Shown here: positions 1 to 10,350 of the stretch, piece by piece
Numbering within the stretch: position 1 is the first letter of the stretch
Layout: every line of letters starts with the position of its first letter
DNA from: Clostridia bacterium
GTDB lineage: Bacteria; Bacillota_A; Clostridia; Christensenellales; Aristaeellaceae
Direction: 5' to 3'
NCBI GenBank assembly: GCA_017517815.1
Contig: JAFWYA010000056.1
Coordinates: forward strand, 1 to 64,000
Length of the DNA stretch: 64,000 nucleotides
Notes under the pieces: model-generated
What the model saw: the letters and a program-made list of their open reading frames with translations, nothing else
Told to the model about the DNA's origin: nothing
Database searches by the model: none
Made by a program: the position numbers and the translations under genes

Positions 1-20
1 AGGATCAAACTCTTATGTTT
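1..20 (-). rRNA. 16S rRNA, 5' end only
   Basis: Read on the minus strand the first bases give AGAGTTTGATCCT, the universal start of bacterial 16S rRNA. Only about the first 20 nt of the mature molecule are inside the window; the gene continues off the left edge. The exact mature 5' end cannot be fixed from sequence alone. Confidence 0.9.
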
Positions 21-126
21 AATCCGTTAAACACTTTTCAGTGCTAAACTCAAGTTATTGACTGTCGTTTGCGTTTCTTATCTCTGTATCGTTTTCAAGG
101 TTCGTTGCTCGCGAGCGAGCTTGTAT

Positions 127-155
127 ATATTAGCACAGTTCCTTTAGGGTGTCAA
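127..155 (-). promoter_or_regulatory. rRNA operon promoter
   Basis: On the minus strand TTGACA (150-155) and TAATAT (127-132) are separated by exactly 17 nt and point into the 16S leader. Upstream (157-200) is a T/A-tract region that could act as an UP element. The leader between promoter and 16S contains the GC-rich palindrome GCTCGCGAGC near 110-119. I see no gene in 200-340. Confidence 0.85.
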
Positions 156-365
156 CACCTTTTTTTCATTTTTTTAAAGTTTTTTTGGCTTTTTTGTATT
201 TCCCGAATCTTTTAATTTATAAGGGTTTTCATCAACTTGTATTATTCCGAACATTCCAACACAGCTTCCGAGTATACGTTCGTCGGTAGAGTTCTTGACG
301 CAGCAAACCTCTATCTGTTATCATCTTTCTGAACTGATTTTTTGATCAGAAAGGACGTTTACAGA

Positions 366-2069
366 ATGAAACGAGCTGCAAAACTGCTGCCATGGTTTTA
401 TGGTTTTGTGCTGGCAACTGCGCTGATTTTGGTGCTTGGCAGCTTTACCTATTTCCGTTACGAGAATTCTGATGATATTTTGATTGTAAAAGCCTATATG
501 GGTTTCGAAGGAGGAGTACCTGCAGGATTCCAGCTGTATCAGCATACGCTTCTTTCCTTATTAATGAAGCAGCTGACCGTGCTCGTTCCTGGTGTTGCAT
601 GGTTCTCACTCTTTCAAATTGGCTGCCTGTGGCTTTCTCTGGCTGTGATCGGCGGCAGTTTGATGTCTGTCTCTTCCAAAAAGATCTCTGTTTTCAGCGG
701 AATTGTTCTTTCAGGCATCTTTACTGCAGTTTTTGCTTCATTTGCCTTTGCGCGTATCAATTTCACCACAACCGCTGCCATGCTGGGGGCTGCAGCTACC
801 GCTCTGCTTGTATCCGCAGCATTATCGGACAGGTCGATCATTACATCGCTTATTTGCTCCTTTCTTCTATTAATATGCAGTTACATGATTCGTGCGCAGA
901 GCAGTCTGGCTTGCCTGCCGTTCTGGCTGCTTGCACTGACCGGTATGATTCTTCTGCGCCGCCCACAGGGAACACAGTTGCATCGTCTGCTCATTGCAGG
1001 ATGCTGCGGCTGTATTCTGCTCGCCGGACTGATGGGGATTCGTTCGCTGGAATTGCGCGACCCCAAACTGGCTGAACTGATGCATTTTCAGGAAGCAAAC
1101 ACCGGCCCGATGGATTATACCGAGGATCAGCTTCTTTCGGTGGATGACCGCGTGCTTGCCGATATTGGATGGTCACGTTCCGAACTAGCGTTGGTCCAGC
1201 AATGGTATTTCATGGATGAAAACATCACGGCAGAAGCATTCGAAAAGCTGGATGCAGCGCTTTCATCCAAAGAGTCTCTTTCTCACAGGTTATCCTCTGG
1301 AGTACAGACGCTGCTGCAGTTTTTCCAAAGCAATGCGCGTTACTGCCTGTGCGGGTTGCTTTTGCTGCTGCTTGCTTTAATCGTTATCCTGATTCCATCG
1401 CGAAATTCTGGGCAGTTTTTGCTTCCGCTCGCCTCGATTGGAACCATCTGCCTCACTCTGCTGATGCTGATGTATCTGGCTTTCCAGGGACGTTTCCTTT
1501 CCCGTGCGGCTGACTGTGCGCTGTTCCCCGCTGCCGTTCTGCTGTGTACTCTTGCCGTTTCGGCTTCTGAAAAGCTAACGCACGCTTCGGTCCAGCGTAA
1601 AACAACAGCCGTTGTATTGGCTGCTCTGTGCGCTGTGTGCACTGTTTTTCATGCAGGCGCCACGCTGGACATGTTGTCAGACAGGCCCGATCAGGTCTCT
1701 GCCACGCGTGAAGCCGATTTGGAAGTTTATGCCCTTGCGCATCCTGACAAACTGATTCTCCGCACCCCTAATCTTCTGCGCGATACTCGCCTGCTTCCGG
1801 ATGTATCCGCTGGTATACCGACAAATATCATGATCTGGGGAGACTGGAACTGCCGCACCCCCAGCTGGTATGCGCAGCTTGAGAATCTCGGCTTTGACGG
1901 TCACCATTTCACCGCAGCAGATTTTCTGAGCGAAAACCTGCTGTTCGTTACCGAAAAAGATCAGCCTCCGGTGGAATTGCTGACATACATCAGCGAAGCT
2001 GTTGCCCGAACCGTAACCGCCGAACTGACTGATACAAAAGGAGAGCTTCGTTTCTTTGCATTCCGCTGA
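366..2069 (+). CDS. Polytopic membrane protein, GT-C glycosyltransferase-like
   Basis: A 567-residue protein with about ten hydrophobic segments, the first at residues 9-30. Directly after it the sequence YENSDDI puts paired acidic residues in the first extracytoplasmic loop, which is where membrane GT-C glycosyltransferases and related DUF6056-type proteins carry their catalytic acids. A soluble C-terminal domain of roughly 150 residues follows the last membrane segment. The ATG at 366 is chosen because AAAGGA lies 11 nt upstream; an in-frame TTG at 342 has no ribosome site. The function is inferred from topology only. It could transfer a polyprenyl-linked sugar to a surface polymer. Confidence 0.7.
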   Translation: MKRAAKLLPWFYGFVLATALILVLGSFTYFRYENSDDILIVKAYMGFEGGVPAGFQLYQHTLLSLLMKQLTVLVPGVAWFSLFQIGCLWLSLAVIGGSLMSVSSKKISVFSGIVLSGIFTAVFASFAFARINFTTTAAMLGAAATALLVSAALSDRSIITSLICSFLLLICSYMIRAQSSLACLPFWLLALTGMILLRRPQGTQLHRLLIAGCCGCILLAGLMGIRSLELRDPKLAELMHFQEANTGPMDYTEDQLLSVDDRVLADIGWSRSELALVQQWYFMDENITAEAFEKLDAALSSKESLSHRLSSGVQTLLQFFQSNARYCLCGLLLLLLALIVILIPSRNSGQFLLPLASIGTICLTLLMLMYLAFQGRFLSRAADCALFPAAVLLCTLAVSASEKLTHASVQRKTTAVVLAALCAVCTVFHAGATLDMLSDRPDQVSATREADLEVYALAHPDKLILRTPNLLRDTRLLPDVSAGIPTNIMIWGDWNCRTPSWYAQLENLGFDGHHFTAADFLSENLLFVTEKDQPPVELLTYISEAVARTVTAELTDTKGELRFFAFR

Positions 2070-2074
2070 TTTCC

Positions 2075-2103
2075 ATGCACCGTTCATCAACGGTGCATTT
2101 TTT
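2075..2103 (+). terminator. Rho-independent terminator
   Basis: Ten-base-pair stem ATGCACCGTT/AACGGTGCAT with a CATC loop followed by six T, six bases after the stop codon of the membrane protein gene. Confidence 0.9.
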
Positions 2104-2217
2104 ATGTTCTTGTATGTCGTAAAGTCCTTCCAAATATTGACACGAGATGTTGATTATGTTAACTTTTAAAATTGGGTTTATTTCTTTTATCTATTGTTTT
2201 TTGTGGAGGATACAGTA

Positions 2218-5200
2218 GTGACGAAGATCACGAGCTTTTGCCTGAAAGCAGCGGCAGCATTTATCATTCTGATCTTTGCCATGATGAGCGCATGCTATGC
2301 AGAGACCATCACGGCTGATTTCAACGCGCTTTTTGCCGGCGGCGCACAGCTGAACGAGGATGAAACGCTCGCCATCTGGACGCCTGTCAGCAGCGCAGCA
2401 GGCCATCGTTTTACCTATCAGCTCACTTACAACATCCATCTACCCAACGGGTCGGTCATCAAGCCAGGCGACCTTACGTTTACCATCCCCAAATCACTTT
2501 GGACCAATCGTAACGGCGAACGCGGTGACGGCTATGAAATGTCGATTCCCACGCAGCACGAGGCCGAGACCGAACCACAGAACATTGACCCGGAAGTGTT
2601 TCTGGCTTTCAGAGAAGAAGGGGACAACATTGTCATCTACAACTTTGAAAATCTTTCCCACGCCGATTATACCGGCTATGTGCAGATTGCCTATTTCACG
2701 GAAAATACCACTTTCAACTATGTTGATTACACACCCGGCCAGTCTGTTGAACCCTATTACACCACCATGAAATATACAGCCTATTACGAAGGCAAAGAGT
2801 TTACCGGTGAAAAGCAGCTTCATGCTGCGCCTGTCGTAATGGATTCCACCGCACGCGTCATCAGCACCGACAAAGGCTATCCGGTCATGACCAAGCAATG
2901 GCTGGACGCGTGGGGCACCCCGCCTGCGTCTGCTGCAGACTGCTGGTATCTTGCCTGGCCTGTTACCACCGCCATCGACGGCGCGACCACGCAGCCCTAT
3001 CATCTCACTCTGACCGACACCCTTGGCACCATCGTCGACAAGGATGGCCAACATGTCTGTGATATGACCATCTGCGGCTACCTCTTTTCCGGCGGCAAGT
3101 TTGTGCAAGCCAGCACTGATAACTCTGTGACCGTTTCCAATCAGACGCTTACTCAAAACCGTATGGACAGCGTGATCACCATGATCCCTGCAGCAGCTGT
3201 GCGCCATCTTGAACTGTGGACGGCCACCAACCGTATTGAGGTCACACTGGAACCCATTGATGGCATGGATCTGTCCCAAACCGTATATGATACTGTTGAA
3301 TACACCTACCACAAGCCCGATTTCTGGGAACCGGATGGCAATTACAACGCCTGGAAACGCGGCGACGGCGCCTATCGCGATGGTGATTTGTGGCAGCTGA
3401 CCCGCGGCGGCCCCGCTCTGTTTAACTCGTTTGGTTTTGAAGCAGCCGAATACACCCGCTATGACCTGCAGGATTTTCAGTCCGGCAAGCTGGATACGTT
3501 TGGCGGCTTCGACTATGCTGTGTGGTCTTTCAGCACAGCAAACAACCTGTACAAAGACATGGAAGTCTGGGAAAACCTCCCGGATCAAAAGTACCTGACT
3601 GCCAAGCAGGCTGAGCAGTTGTTCAAGCGCCTCCGTTCCAGATACGTGTTGGTCGACAATGCCCCTGACGGCACGGACGGCGTCAAGCTGTTTAAAGTGG
3701 ACAGCGGTTTGAAACTGGAAGAGGGTCTTGAGCTGACTCCTGAGGATTTCCAGTTTGTTTCTCTTCAGTATAACGTGCTTCCCTATACTGATTATTTCGA
3801 TGAGGATTCCCAGACCTTCTACGCTCTCAAAACATCCCTCTCTGCAAGCGACGTGCTTTCATTCTATACCCGCAGTGGATCAGATGAGGAATATGTGCTT
3901 GCCGCCAAAGTATCGCTGGATCCTGTGATGCCGAAGGTTGAGTCTCTGGCCGAGGGCGTTTGGGTTGACCTTGCCACCCACACCGTTCACCTGCCTGAAG
4001 GCACCACAGCATATAAAGTAGAAACAGAAAACGAGTACTTCGAGTTTCTCTTTGGCGTTGTGGCCAAGCTGGAATTAAAGAATTCTGTGCGTGTACTCAA
4101 CTATATCAAGGGCGCAAACCAGATCGCCATTCTCAACCAGATGCGGGGCCTGCTGTACCGTCAGGATCCCGAAACAAAAGAATATACCCTGTTCCGCCTG
4201 TCCGACTGGCGTGAAGAATATGATTATGCCCGCAGTTCCATCAGAGAATCTTCTTTGAGCAAAAACGTCGTAGCCGGACGCAACGACGTGCTTCAGCGCC
4301 GCTTCATCGTTTCCTGGAACGTTCAGCAGATCGAAACCATCCGCTCCGGCGAGGACAACACTGTCGAAAACCTGGAGCAGTATACCGGTACGTTCTACGA
4401 CCTGCTGCCGCTGGGTGCAACGCTGGATGAAAAGTCCATTGCAGTACGCGTAGGTTCAGAATATCTTTCTTCCAATTACTACACCGTTACGCAGCATGCC
4501 AACTACCGTGACCACCGTACCCTGCTTGTGGTAAAAATCCACGATTCTGCGCCCAGCTATGCCCTTTCTTATGATACGTTCCATGCATGGGATACCATCA
4601 AGGATATCGGCAACGCCGTGGACAACATTGTTGCCTATCAGACCGGCAACGCGGATATTGCCAAGGGCTATCCCGACGACGGCGGCAGTCTGCCCGCCAA
4701 CCGCAGGCCGCTGATTTCCGGCCTGGATCCCACCTCTGAGGGTAATCGTTTCCTCTACGCTCAGGCGCGGTATGATATCAATGCCATCACCTCGGCCTCC
4801 ACGGGTCTGAGCAAGCGCGTCAAGGCCGTTGAGGACGAACAGTACGGCAATGAAACCACCGTGCTGGCCGGCGGCGACTATATCTACCGCCTGCGCTTTG
4901 CCTCCGACCCCAGTGTAAGCTACACCAATATGATCTTCTTTGACGCGCTGGAGCAGGACACTCACAACGGCGCTGTGAGCGAATGGTACGGCCGTCTTAC
5001 CGAAGTGGATACCAGCGACCTTGTCATTATGGGCATCGCACCCAAGGTATACTACACCACCCAAGCAGTCGCTCTGCCTGCAGAAGGCGTCGAAAACTAT
5101 GTGTTTGATGCCTCTGTCTGGACGCAGTCGCAGGACAATGCCTCCATTCCCGAGGCAGCCTATGCTGTTGCCGTCGACATGCGCAAGGATGTAAACGGCA

Positions 5201-7554
5201 ATGACTTCCGGCTTGCCGAGGGCGAATCCGTTTACGTGAACCTGTTCATGAAAGCGCCCGACAAACTGCCCGATTCTTCCGCCACTAAAAACGTTTATCC
5301 CGAAACCTACAACGGTGTGGAATTCCTGGGCAAACGCTGCATCATCGAAACCGGTGCCACCTCAAACGAGTGCCGCAGCATCGGCCCCACCATCGTGCGG
5401 TATGTGGTGGTGTCGGACGTGCCTGTCAACAAACAAAGTTCCGTCGATGCCGGCATCACCATCCCCGGCGTCACCTTCCGCCTGTACGGAACATCTGACT
5501 ACGGTACCGCTGTCGACATGATGCAGGAAACGGACAAGCGCGGCAACACCATCTTCCGCGATCTGGAAAAAGGCAGCTATACGCTGCTTGAATATGCCAC
5601 CACGCCTGACTGGCTGCTTAACACCACGCAGCACAGTGTTGTCATCGATCATACAGGAAACCTGACGATTGACGGTGTGCCCTATGAGCCCGGCGTTTCC
5701 TTCGTCATGAAAAATGATCCCCGCATCCACGGCGATCTGACGTTCTACAAAAGAGCACGTGCAGCAGGCGACTATGCTGAAGCGCCCATCGAAGGCGTCA
5801 GCTTCCGTCTCAGCGGCATATCCAATTACGGCAGCACCGTGGAGATGTACGCCACCTCGGACGCCAGCGGCGCTGTGCGCTTCCCCAATGTTGAATACGG
5901 CACAAACTACACGCTTGAAGAGCTCACCAGCAGCTGGACCAGCGAATCCCCCTATCTGCCGCTTGGAAAAACGCTCAGCGTAAGCGTGAATACCTACGGC
6001 GCCGCCACGATCGCCGAGGACGATATGGTCGATCTGGACGGCAAAGCCTACAACGTGTGGAACAAGCGACGCTATCTGGATTTTGCCTTCTACAAGAGGG
6101 ACGGTGCAAGCAACCAGTTCCTGCAGGGCGCACAGTTCAGGCTGACCGGCAACGCGGATTCCGGCGCGTATTATGACATAACTGCCGTTTCCGACGAAAC
6201 GGGCAAGGTCAGCTTCACCGGTCTGGAACGCGGTACCTATCTGCTCAAAGAAACCAAAGCGCCTTCCCTGAACGGTGTAAACTATCAGCTGGATCCAAAC
6301 GACCACTATGTGACCATTGGCGAGGATGGTTTTGTGACCATCACCGGCATGACTTACGACGACACGCTGCTGTCCTACGTGATGGACAACATGCCTGCCA
6401 ACGACAATGAGCTCATCATTTACAAAAAGTGGGTCGATAACGACACTTCCAAACGCGTCAATCCTGAACTGACCGTATGGACGGGTGCAGTGCAGCCTGC
6501 CGGGCTTGGTTATTCCGTTACCTATGTCGCCAACGGCGGCACATTCGGCGGCAAATACAGCCGCAACGTCGTGCGTTATTATACTGACAGCGACGGTAAT
6601 CAGCTTTCCAGCGGAACCTACCTGCAGCCGGAATATCTGGCCTATGTCGACGGCACTGCCACACCGACTGCCATGACCTTCATCGGCTGGCAGGATGCAA
6701 ATGGCAACGCCTTTGACCCGAACGATGCATGGAAACTAGCGGAGAACAAGACCGTCTACGCCCAGTGGAAGCTGGAAAAGACATACAATTGCACAAATGC
6801 CGTTCAGACATTTAGCGTGCCCAGTGAAGGCTGGTACAAGTTGCAGGTATGGGGCGGCGAAGGTGGCAACGACAATATTAAGCTCGGCGGACCAGGAGGC
6901 TACTCTGAAGGGTACATCTATTTAAGCGAAGCTCAGCAGTTGTATGTCATGGTCGGCGGTCAGGGTATCTGCGGAACAGCGACACCGGGCGGTTGGAACG
7001 GCGGCGGCACGTCGGGTTCTTCCGGAACATCAGGTTCCGGCGGCGGTATGACGCATATTTCCCTGATCTCCAATCCTGTTGTTCACGGCGAAGAATGGAT
7101 ACCCGATGCGACGAATACGCTGATCGTCGCCGGTGGCGGCGGAGGCGCCGGATGGTCAAGCTATCAGGAAGGCGGCTTCGACGGCGGTCTGGTAGCCGGT
7201 CATTCCCTCCCTTTCAACACTAACTCGCTCTACGGAAGAGGCGGAAACACACTGGAACCTGATAAGGGTACCCAGCTGCGCGGTAATGGTGCCGATCGTG
7301 TTGGCGGAAATCGTGATGGTGCAGGTGGAGGTGGCGGCTGGTATGCTGGCATGGCTCCAACTGCTGACAATGGTGCAGGCGGAGGTTCGGCTTATCTGAA
7401 CCCCATGCTTAAAAAAGCGCTTTCCATTCCGGGCAACGACAGTATGCCCGAACCAAATGGAAACGAAAATACCATCGGCCATACCGGCCCGGGCGCAGCC
7501 AAATTCACCTACATTTCCAACTATGACCCCACTGCTGAAAATGCAGGAAACTAA
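2218..7554 (+). CDS. Giant secreted adhesin with Cna_B, InlB-type and glycine-rich domains
   Basis: About 1778 residues. A signal peptide (KAAAAFIILIFAMMSACYA) ends near residue 30. The N-terminal half is extended beta-rich adhesin sequence. Three SpaA/Cna_B-like prealbumin repeats begin near residues 1063, 1170 and 1284; each has GVxFRLxG and a YTLxE/YLLKE end. An InlB-type (Listeria-Bacteroides) repeat at about 1431-1518 ends with KTVYAQWKL. The last 250 residues are extremely Gly-rich with WGGEGG and VMVGGQG motifs, like the Gly_rich family (Pfam PF12810) also found in ALK/LTK receptors. No LPxTG motif or C-terminal membrane anchor is visible, so retention at the surface is unexplained. 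The start is GTG at 2218, eight nt after GGAGG; a TTG at 2194 lacks a ribosome site. It is followed after 18 nt by a second surface-protein gene, so the two probably form an operon. Confidence 0.85.
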   Translation: MTKITSFCLKAAAAFIILIFAMMSACYAETITADFNALFAGGAQLNEDETLAIWTPVSSAAGHRFTYQLTYNIHLPNGSVIKPGDLTFTIPKSLWTNRNGERGDGYEMSIPTQHEAETEPQNIDPEVFLAFREEGDNIVIYNFENLSHADYTGYVQIAYFTENTTFNYVDYTPGQSVEPYYTTMKYTAYYEGKEFTGEKQLHAAPVVMDSTARVISTDKGYPVMTKQWLDAWGTPPASAADCWYLAWPVTTAIDGATTQPYHLTLTDTLGTIVDKDGQHVCDMTICGYLFSGGKFVQASTDNSVTVSNQTLTQNRMDSVITMIPAAAVRHLELWTATNRIEVTLEPIDGMDLSQTVYDTVEYTYHKPDFWEPDGNYNAWKRGDGAYRDGDLWQLTRGGPALFNSFGFEAAEYTRYDLQDFQSGKLDTFGGFDYAVWSFSTANNLYKDMEVWENLPDQKYLTAKQAEQLFKRLRSRYVLVDNAPDGTDGVKLFKVDSGLKLEEGLELTPEDFQFVSLQYNVLPYTDYFDEDSQTFYALKTSLSASDVLSFYTRSGSDEEYVLAAKVSLDPVMPKVESLAEGVWVDLATHTVHLPEGTTAYKVETENEYFEFLFGVVAKLELKNSVRVLNYIKGANQIAILNQMRGLLYRQDPETKEYTLFRLSDWREEYDYARSSIRESSLSKNVVAGRNDVLQRRFIVSWNVQQIETIRSGEDNTVENLEQYTGTFYDLLPLGATLDEKSIAVRVGSEYLSSNYYTVTQHANYRDHRTLLVVKIHDSAPSYALSYDTFHAWDTIKDIGNAVDNIVAYQTGNADIAKGYPDDGGSLPANRRPLISGLDPTSEGNRFLYAQARYDINAITSASTGLSKRVKAVEDEQYGNETTVLAGGDYIYRLRFASDPSVSYTNMIFFDALEQDTHNGAVSEWYGRLTEVDTSDLVIMGIAPKVYYTTQAVALPAEGVENYVFDASVWTQSQDNASIPEAAYAVAVDMRKDVNGNDFRLAEGESVYVNLFMKAPDKLPDSSATKNVYPETYNGVEFLGKRCIIETGATSNECRSIGPTIVRYVVVSDVPVNKQSSVDAGITIPGVTFRLYGTSDYGTAVDMMQETDKRGNTIFRDLEKGSYTLLEYATTPDWLLNTTQHSVVIDHTGNLTIDGVPYEPGVSFVMKNDPRIHGDLTFYKRARAAGDYAEAPIEGVSFRLSGISNYGSTVEMYATSDASGAVRFPNVEYGTNYTLEELTSSWTSESPYLPLGKTLSVSVNTYGAATIAEDDMVDLDGKAYNVWNKRRYLDFAFYKRDGASNQFLQGAQFRLTGNADSGAYYDITAVSDETGKVSFTGLERGTYLLKETKAPSLNGVNYQLDPNDHYVTIGEDGFVTITGMTYDDTLLSYVMDNMPANDNELIIYKKWVDNDTSKRVNPELTVWTGAVQPAGLGYSVTYVANGGTFGGKYSRNVVRYYTDSDGNQLSSGTYLQPEYLAYVDGTATPTAMTFIGWQDANGNAFDPNDAWKLAENKTVYAQWKLEKTYNCTNAVQTFSVPSEGWYKLQVWGGEGGNDNIKLGGPGGYSEGYIYLSEAQQLYVMVGGQGICGTATPGGWNGGGTSGSSGTSGSGGGMTHISLISNPVVHGEEWIPDATNTLIVAGGGGGAGWSSYQEGGFDGGLVAGHSLPFNTNSLYGRGGNTLEPDKGTQLRGNGADRVGGNRDGAGGGGGWYAGMAPTADNGAGGGSAYLNPMLKKALSIPGNDSMPEPNGNENTIGHTGPGAAKFTYISNYDPTAENAGN

Positions 7555-7572
7555 CGCAAAGGAGCAATGCCG

Positions 7573-10170
7573 ATGACCAAAAGAACAAAAAAATGGCTGG
7601 TACTGCTGCTGTGCGTTATGGCTATATGGCTATCTGCGCTTGCAGTGGCTGAAACAAACGACCCCGCTTTGCCGCCCGAAACCTCAGACAGCATCGTACT
7701 GACCTTCGACAAAACCAAATGGGTTATTCCTGAAGACAAAGATGGTCTGTGGGTCTACACCTTTCAAATCCCCGGCGGTGACGCCGAGTACTACCTGCTG
7801 GAAGGCGCCATCGACGGCTATACCTCGCCGGATATGGTCACGCCCGTCAACATTGGCCGCGGGCCCTACACCATCGTCAACACCTCCACCGAACAGTATG
7901 GCGAACTGACCGTCAGCAAGACGGTGATCCTCCCGGACGGGGTGGAGGACAAAGGCCAGTACGAAGAGGAATTCACCTTCACTGTGCAGCTGACCGGCGA
8001 AAAGATCAGCGGAATGCAGACGTTTGGCCATACCGTGTTCAACGACGGCAAAGCCACCGTGCGTCTGAAGCACGATCAAAGCATTACATTCGAAAGCATT
8101 CCCGAAGGTACGCAGTACACTGTGACCGAAGCGGAAACCCTTGGTTTCACTGCTTCCAAAACCACTATCACAGGCGAGATCGAAGCAGGTAAGAACAAGC
8201 AGGCTGGCTTTGTCAACACGGCAGATATCCCCTCCGAGCGTCAGCCTGTAAATGTATCGCTGAAAAAGCAGGTGCGCGGAGCCTATACCGAGGCCGGTAC
8301 CTATAGCGTGTTTGCCAGCTTTACCCGCCTCAACCCCAACGAAAACTACCTGTACACCATCCACGAAACCAGCGGCGACACCGAGGCCAGCTTTAAGGCA
8401 GGCACCGACGGTACCGCATTTGTGAATGTGACCATTTCCCCTGACCGGTGGATTGAATTCAAGGGACTGCCGGCCGCCACTGAAGACGGCACGCTGGACG
8501 GAGCCACCTACCTGTTCACCGAACAGGCAGGCGATTACAGGGCTTCCTATCAGATCACCAACGACGGCACAGGCGGAAATCTCATCAGCAACAGCGGTTC
8601 CGCCAAAGCTGAAAATGAAGCGCTGTCCACCAGCAGGGAAGAAGCCGAGCCGGGCGAGCAGGTCACCGTCACCTTTACCAACACCCTCAACCGCACGGTT
8701 GAAATCGACCTGACCAAGATCGTTGCTGATGGCCTCGATCCCAATGTGCGCTTCCCCTTTACGGTCACCTTCAGCAATCTCACCCCGGACGAGACCGTGA
8801 TCTACTCCAGCAATGGTCTGCAGCGTGCGGACAAAGACGGCGTCATCGTGTTCTACCGTGATCTCGTTGACGGCGAAACGCAGCGCTTCACCAATGTGCC
8901 TGTCAACGCCAAATACGAGATCACCGAAGGCGCAGTGAAAAATTACATGGCGTCCTATACGGTGACTGACTCCACGGGTGAATACACGGTAAGCAATGCT
9001 GATGACAACCTGGAACTGGGCACCGGCATACGTGATGCATCTGCCGTCCTGGACGGTACACCTATCAAGGTGGACTTCACCAACACGCTAAAGCTGGTTC
9101 CTCTGATGGTACCCAAGACAATCACCGGCGACGCAATGGAAGGAGTCGAGTATAACTTTACCATTTGGGTCGACAGCCATACCGGCGTGTGTGTAGACGA
9201 AGAAAAGGGCGGCGAGCGCATTGCATCCGTCACAGATGAAAACGGAACCGTTACCAGCAAGGCGCTCACTTTCCTGCCGGTGGAGAATGGCTATCAGGCA
9301 GCTTTCACCCTCAAAGCCGATGAGACCCTTCTTCTGGGTCTCATAGAAGGCTGCAGTGTCTCTGTTACGGAAGACAAGTCCCCCTACTATAGCACAGCCG
9401 TTTCAGCAGATGGCGGAACCATAGCAAACAAACAGCACGCCTCTGTCGTGATGAACGAAGAACACACGCTGCAGTTCATCAACACGCTGTATCCGCGCGG
9501 AAGCTTGCTGATCACCAAGCTGACCATCAGCCCGGACGACACCTTACATACGCCGCCTGCAGCGCGCTTTACCGTGACCGGTCCCAACAATTTCAGCAAG
9601 GTGATTACCTATGCTGAATTCTCCAACGGCGAATATGTGCTGCACGATATACCGCTTGGCAAGTACACCGTTAAGGAAGACCAGGCCAGCGCTGCCATCG
9701 AGGGATACTGCCTGAGCGTTACCGGCAGGCGGACGGCAACCGTTACCGAAACCGAACGGGCAGAAGTGAGCCTTACCAACACATACACGGTTTACATACC
9801 TACAACGCCTGTCACCATCACCAAACACTGGATCGACAGCGGCAGCATAAGGCCCAATTCCATCACGCTGCGTGTGACGGCTTCGGACGATCCCGACTTT
9901 GTATATACAAAGGTATTGAGCGTCGATGATCCCAATGTGCGGGTCGAGGGTGATACCTGGTATTTCTACGCCGAGTGGAATATACACGACTACGTGATTG
10001 AAGAAGTCGACGTACCTGGCTACACCAGTTCTATCACCAAAAACGGCAATGACTTTGTGATCACCAATACCGGTGTACCGGAGACTGGCGACCCCAATCA
10101 GCCTTTGCTGTGGATGCAGCTCATTCTGTTCTCGCTGATCGGTTACGTATTGCTTAAAAAGCGTGCCTGA
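7573..10170 (+). CDS. Sortase-anchored pilin/adhesin with VPETG signal
   Basis: About 866 residues: a signal peptide (residues 1-28, basic then hydrophobic), repeated beta-sandwich domains that each end in a FTNT/FVNT/LTNT strand as in Spy0128-type isopeptide-linked pilin domains, a Cna_B-like repeat near the C-terminus (TKHWIDS), then VPETGD, a hydrophobic segment and KKRA. VPETG is a variant of the LPxTG sortase signal. A sortase should therefore link it to wall or to another subunit, but no sortase gene is in the window. The ATG at 7573 lies 8 nt after AAAGGAG; the ATG at 7567 would be too close. It is probably co-transcribed with the upstream giant protein, and may be its anchoring partner (inference). 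Confidence 0.85.
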   Translation: MTKRTKKWLVLLLCVMAIWLSALAVAETNDPALPPETSDSIVLTFDKTKWVIPEDKDGLWVYTFQIPGGDAEYYLLEGAIDGYTSPDMVTPVNIGRGPYTIVNTSTEQYGELTVSKTVILPDGVEDKGQYEEEFTFTVQLTGEKISGMQTFGHTVFNDGKATVRLKHDQSITFESIPEGTQYTVTEAETLGFTASKTTITGEIEAGKNKQAGFVNTADIPSERQPVNVSLKKQVRGAYTEAGTYSVFASFTRLNPNENYLYTIHETSGDTEASFKAGTDGTAFVNVTISPDRWIEFKGLPAATEDGTLDGATYLFTEQAGDYRASYQITNDGTGGNLISNSGSAKAENEALSTSREEAEPGEQVTVTFTNTLNRTVEIDLTKIVADGLDPNVRFPFTVTFSNLTPDETVIYSSNGLQRADKDGVIVFYRDLVDGETQRFTNVPVNAKYEITEGAVKNYMASYTVTDSTGEYTVSNADDNLELGTGIRDASAVLDGTPIKVDFTNTLKLVPLMVPKTITGDAMEGVEYNFTIWVDSHTGVCVDEEKGGERIASVTDENGTVTSKALTFLPVENGYQAAFTLKADETLLLGLIEGCSVSVTEDKSPYYSTAVSADGGTIANKQHASVVMNEEHTLQFINTLYPRGSLLITKLTISPDDTLHTPPAARFTVTGPNNFSKVITYAEFSNGEYVLHDIPLGKYTVKEDQASAAIEGYCLSVTGRRTATVTETERAEVSLTNTYTVYIPTTPVTITKHWIDSGSIRPNSITLRVTASDDPDFVYTKVLSVDDPNVRVEGDTWYFYAEWNIHDYVIEEVDVPGYTSSITKNGNDFVITNTGVPETGDPNQPLLWMQLILFSLIGYVLLKKRA

Positions 10171-10178
10171 TCTCACCC

Positions 10179-10210
10179 ATGCAGCCCTGAATTGTCAGGG
10201 CTGCATTTTT
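10179..10210 (+). terminator. Rho-independent terminator
   Basis: Twelve-base-pair stem ATGCAGCCCTGA/TCAGGGCTGCAT, ATTG loop, T tail. It ends the two-gene adhesin unit. Confidence 0.92.
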
Positions 10211-10237
10211 GATCCTTTCTGGAAATGCCTGCCTGTA

Positions 10238-10266
10238 TTGAGAAAAAAAGCGCAGTATGTTATAAT
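10238..10266 (+). promoter_or_regulatory. Promoter of ychF
   Basis: TTGAGA (10238-10243) and TATAAT (10261-10266) with a 17-nt spacer, about 85 nt before the ychF start codon. Confidence 0.75.
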
Positions 10267-10350
10267 GTATTGTTGTGCGGATCGCTGAGCAAATTGATAG
10301 ATGTGCACATTCAGACTACGACCCACAGAACAAAGGAGCTGTACGTATAG

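Noticed and set aside
200..545. Small minus-strand gene at 321-545
   Set aside because: It lies antisense to the start of the membrane-protein gene and upstream of the rRNA promoter; no coding features.
2494..6306. Long minus-strand frames inside the giant adhesin gene
   Set aside because: They are antisense to a clear secreted protein with a signal peptide and domains; no ribosome sites.
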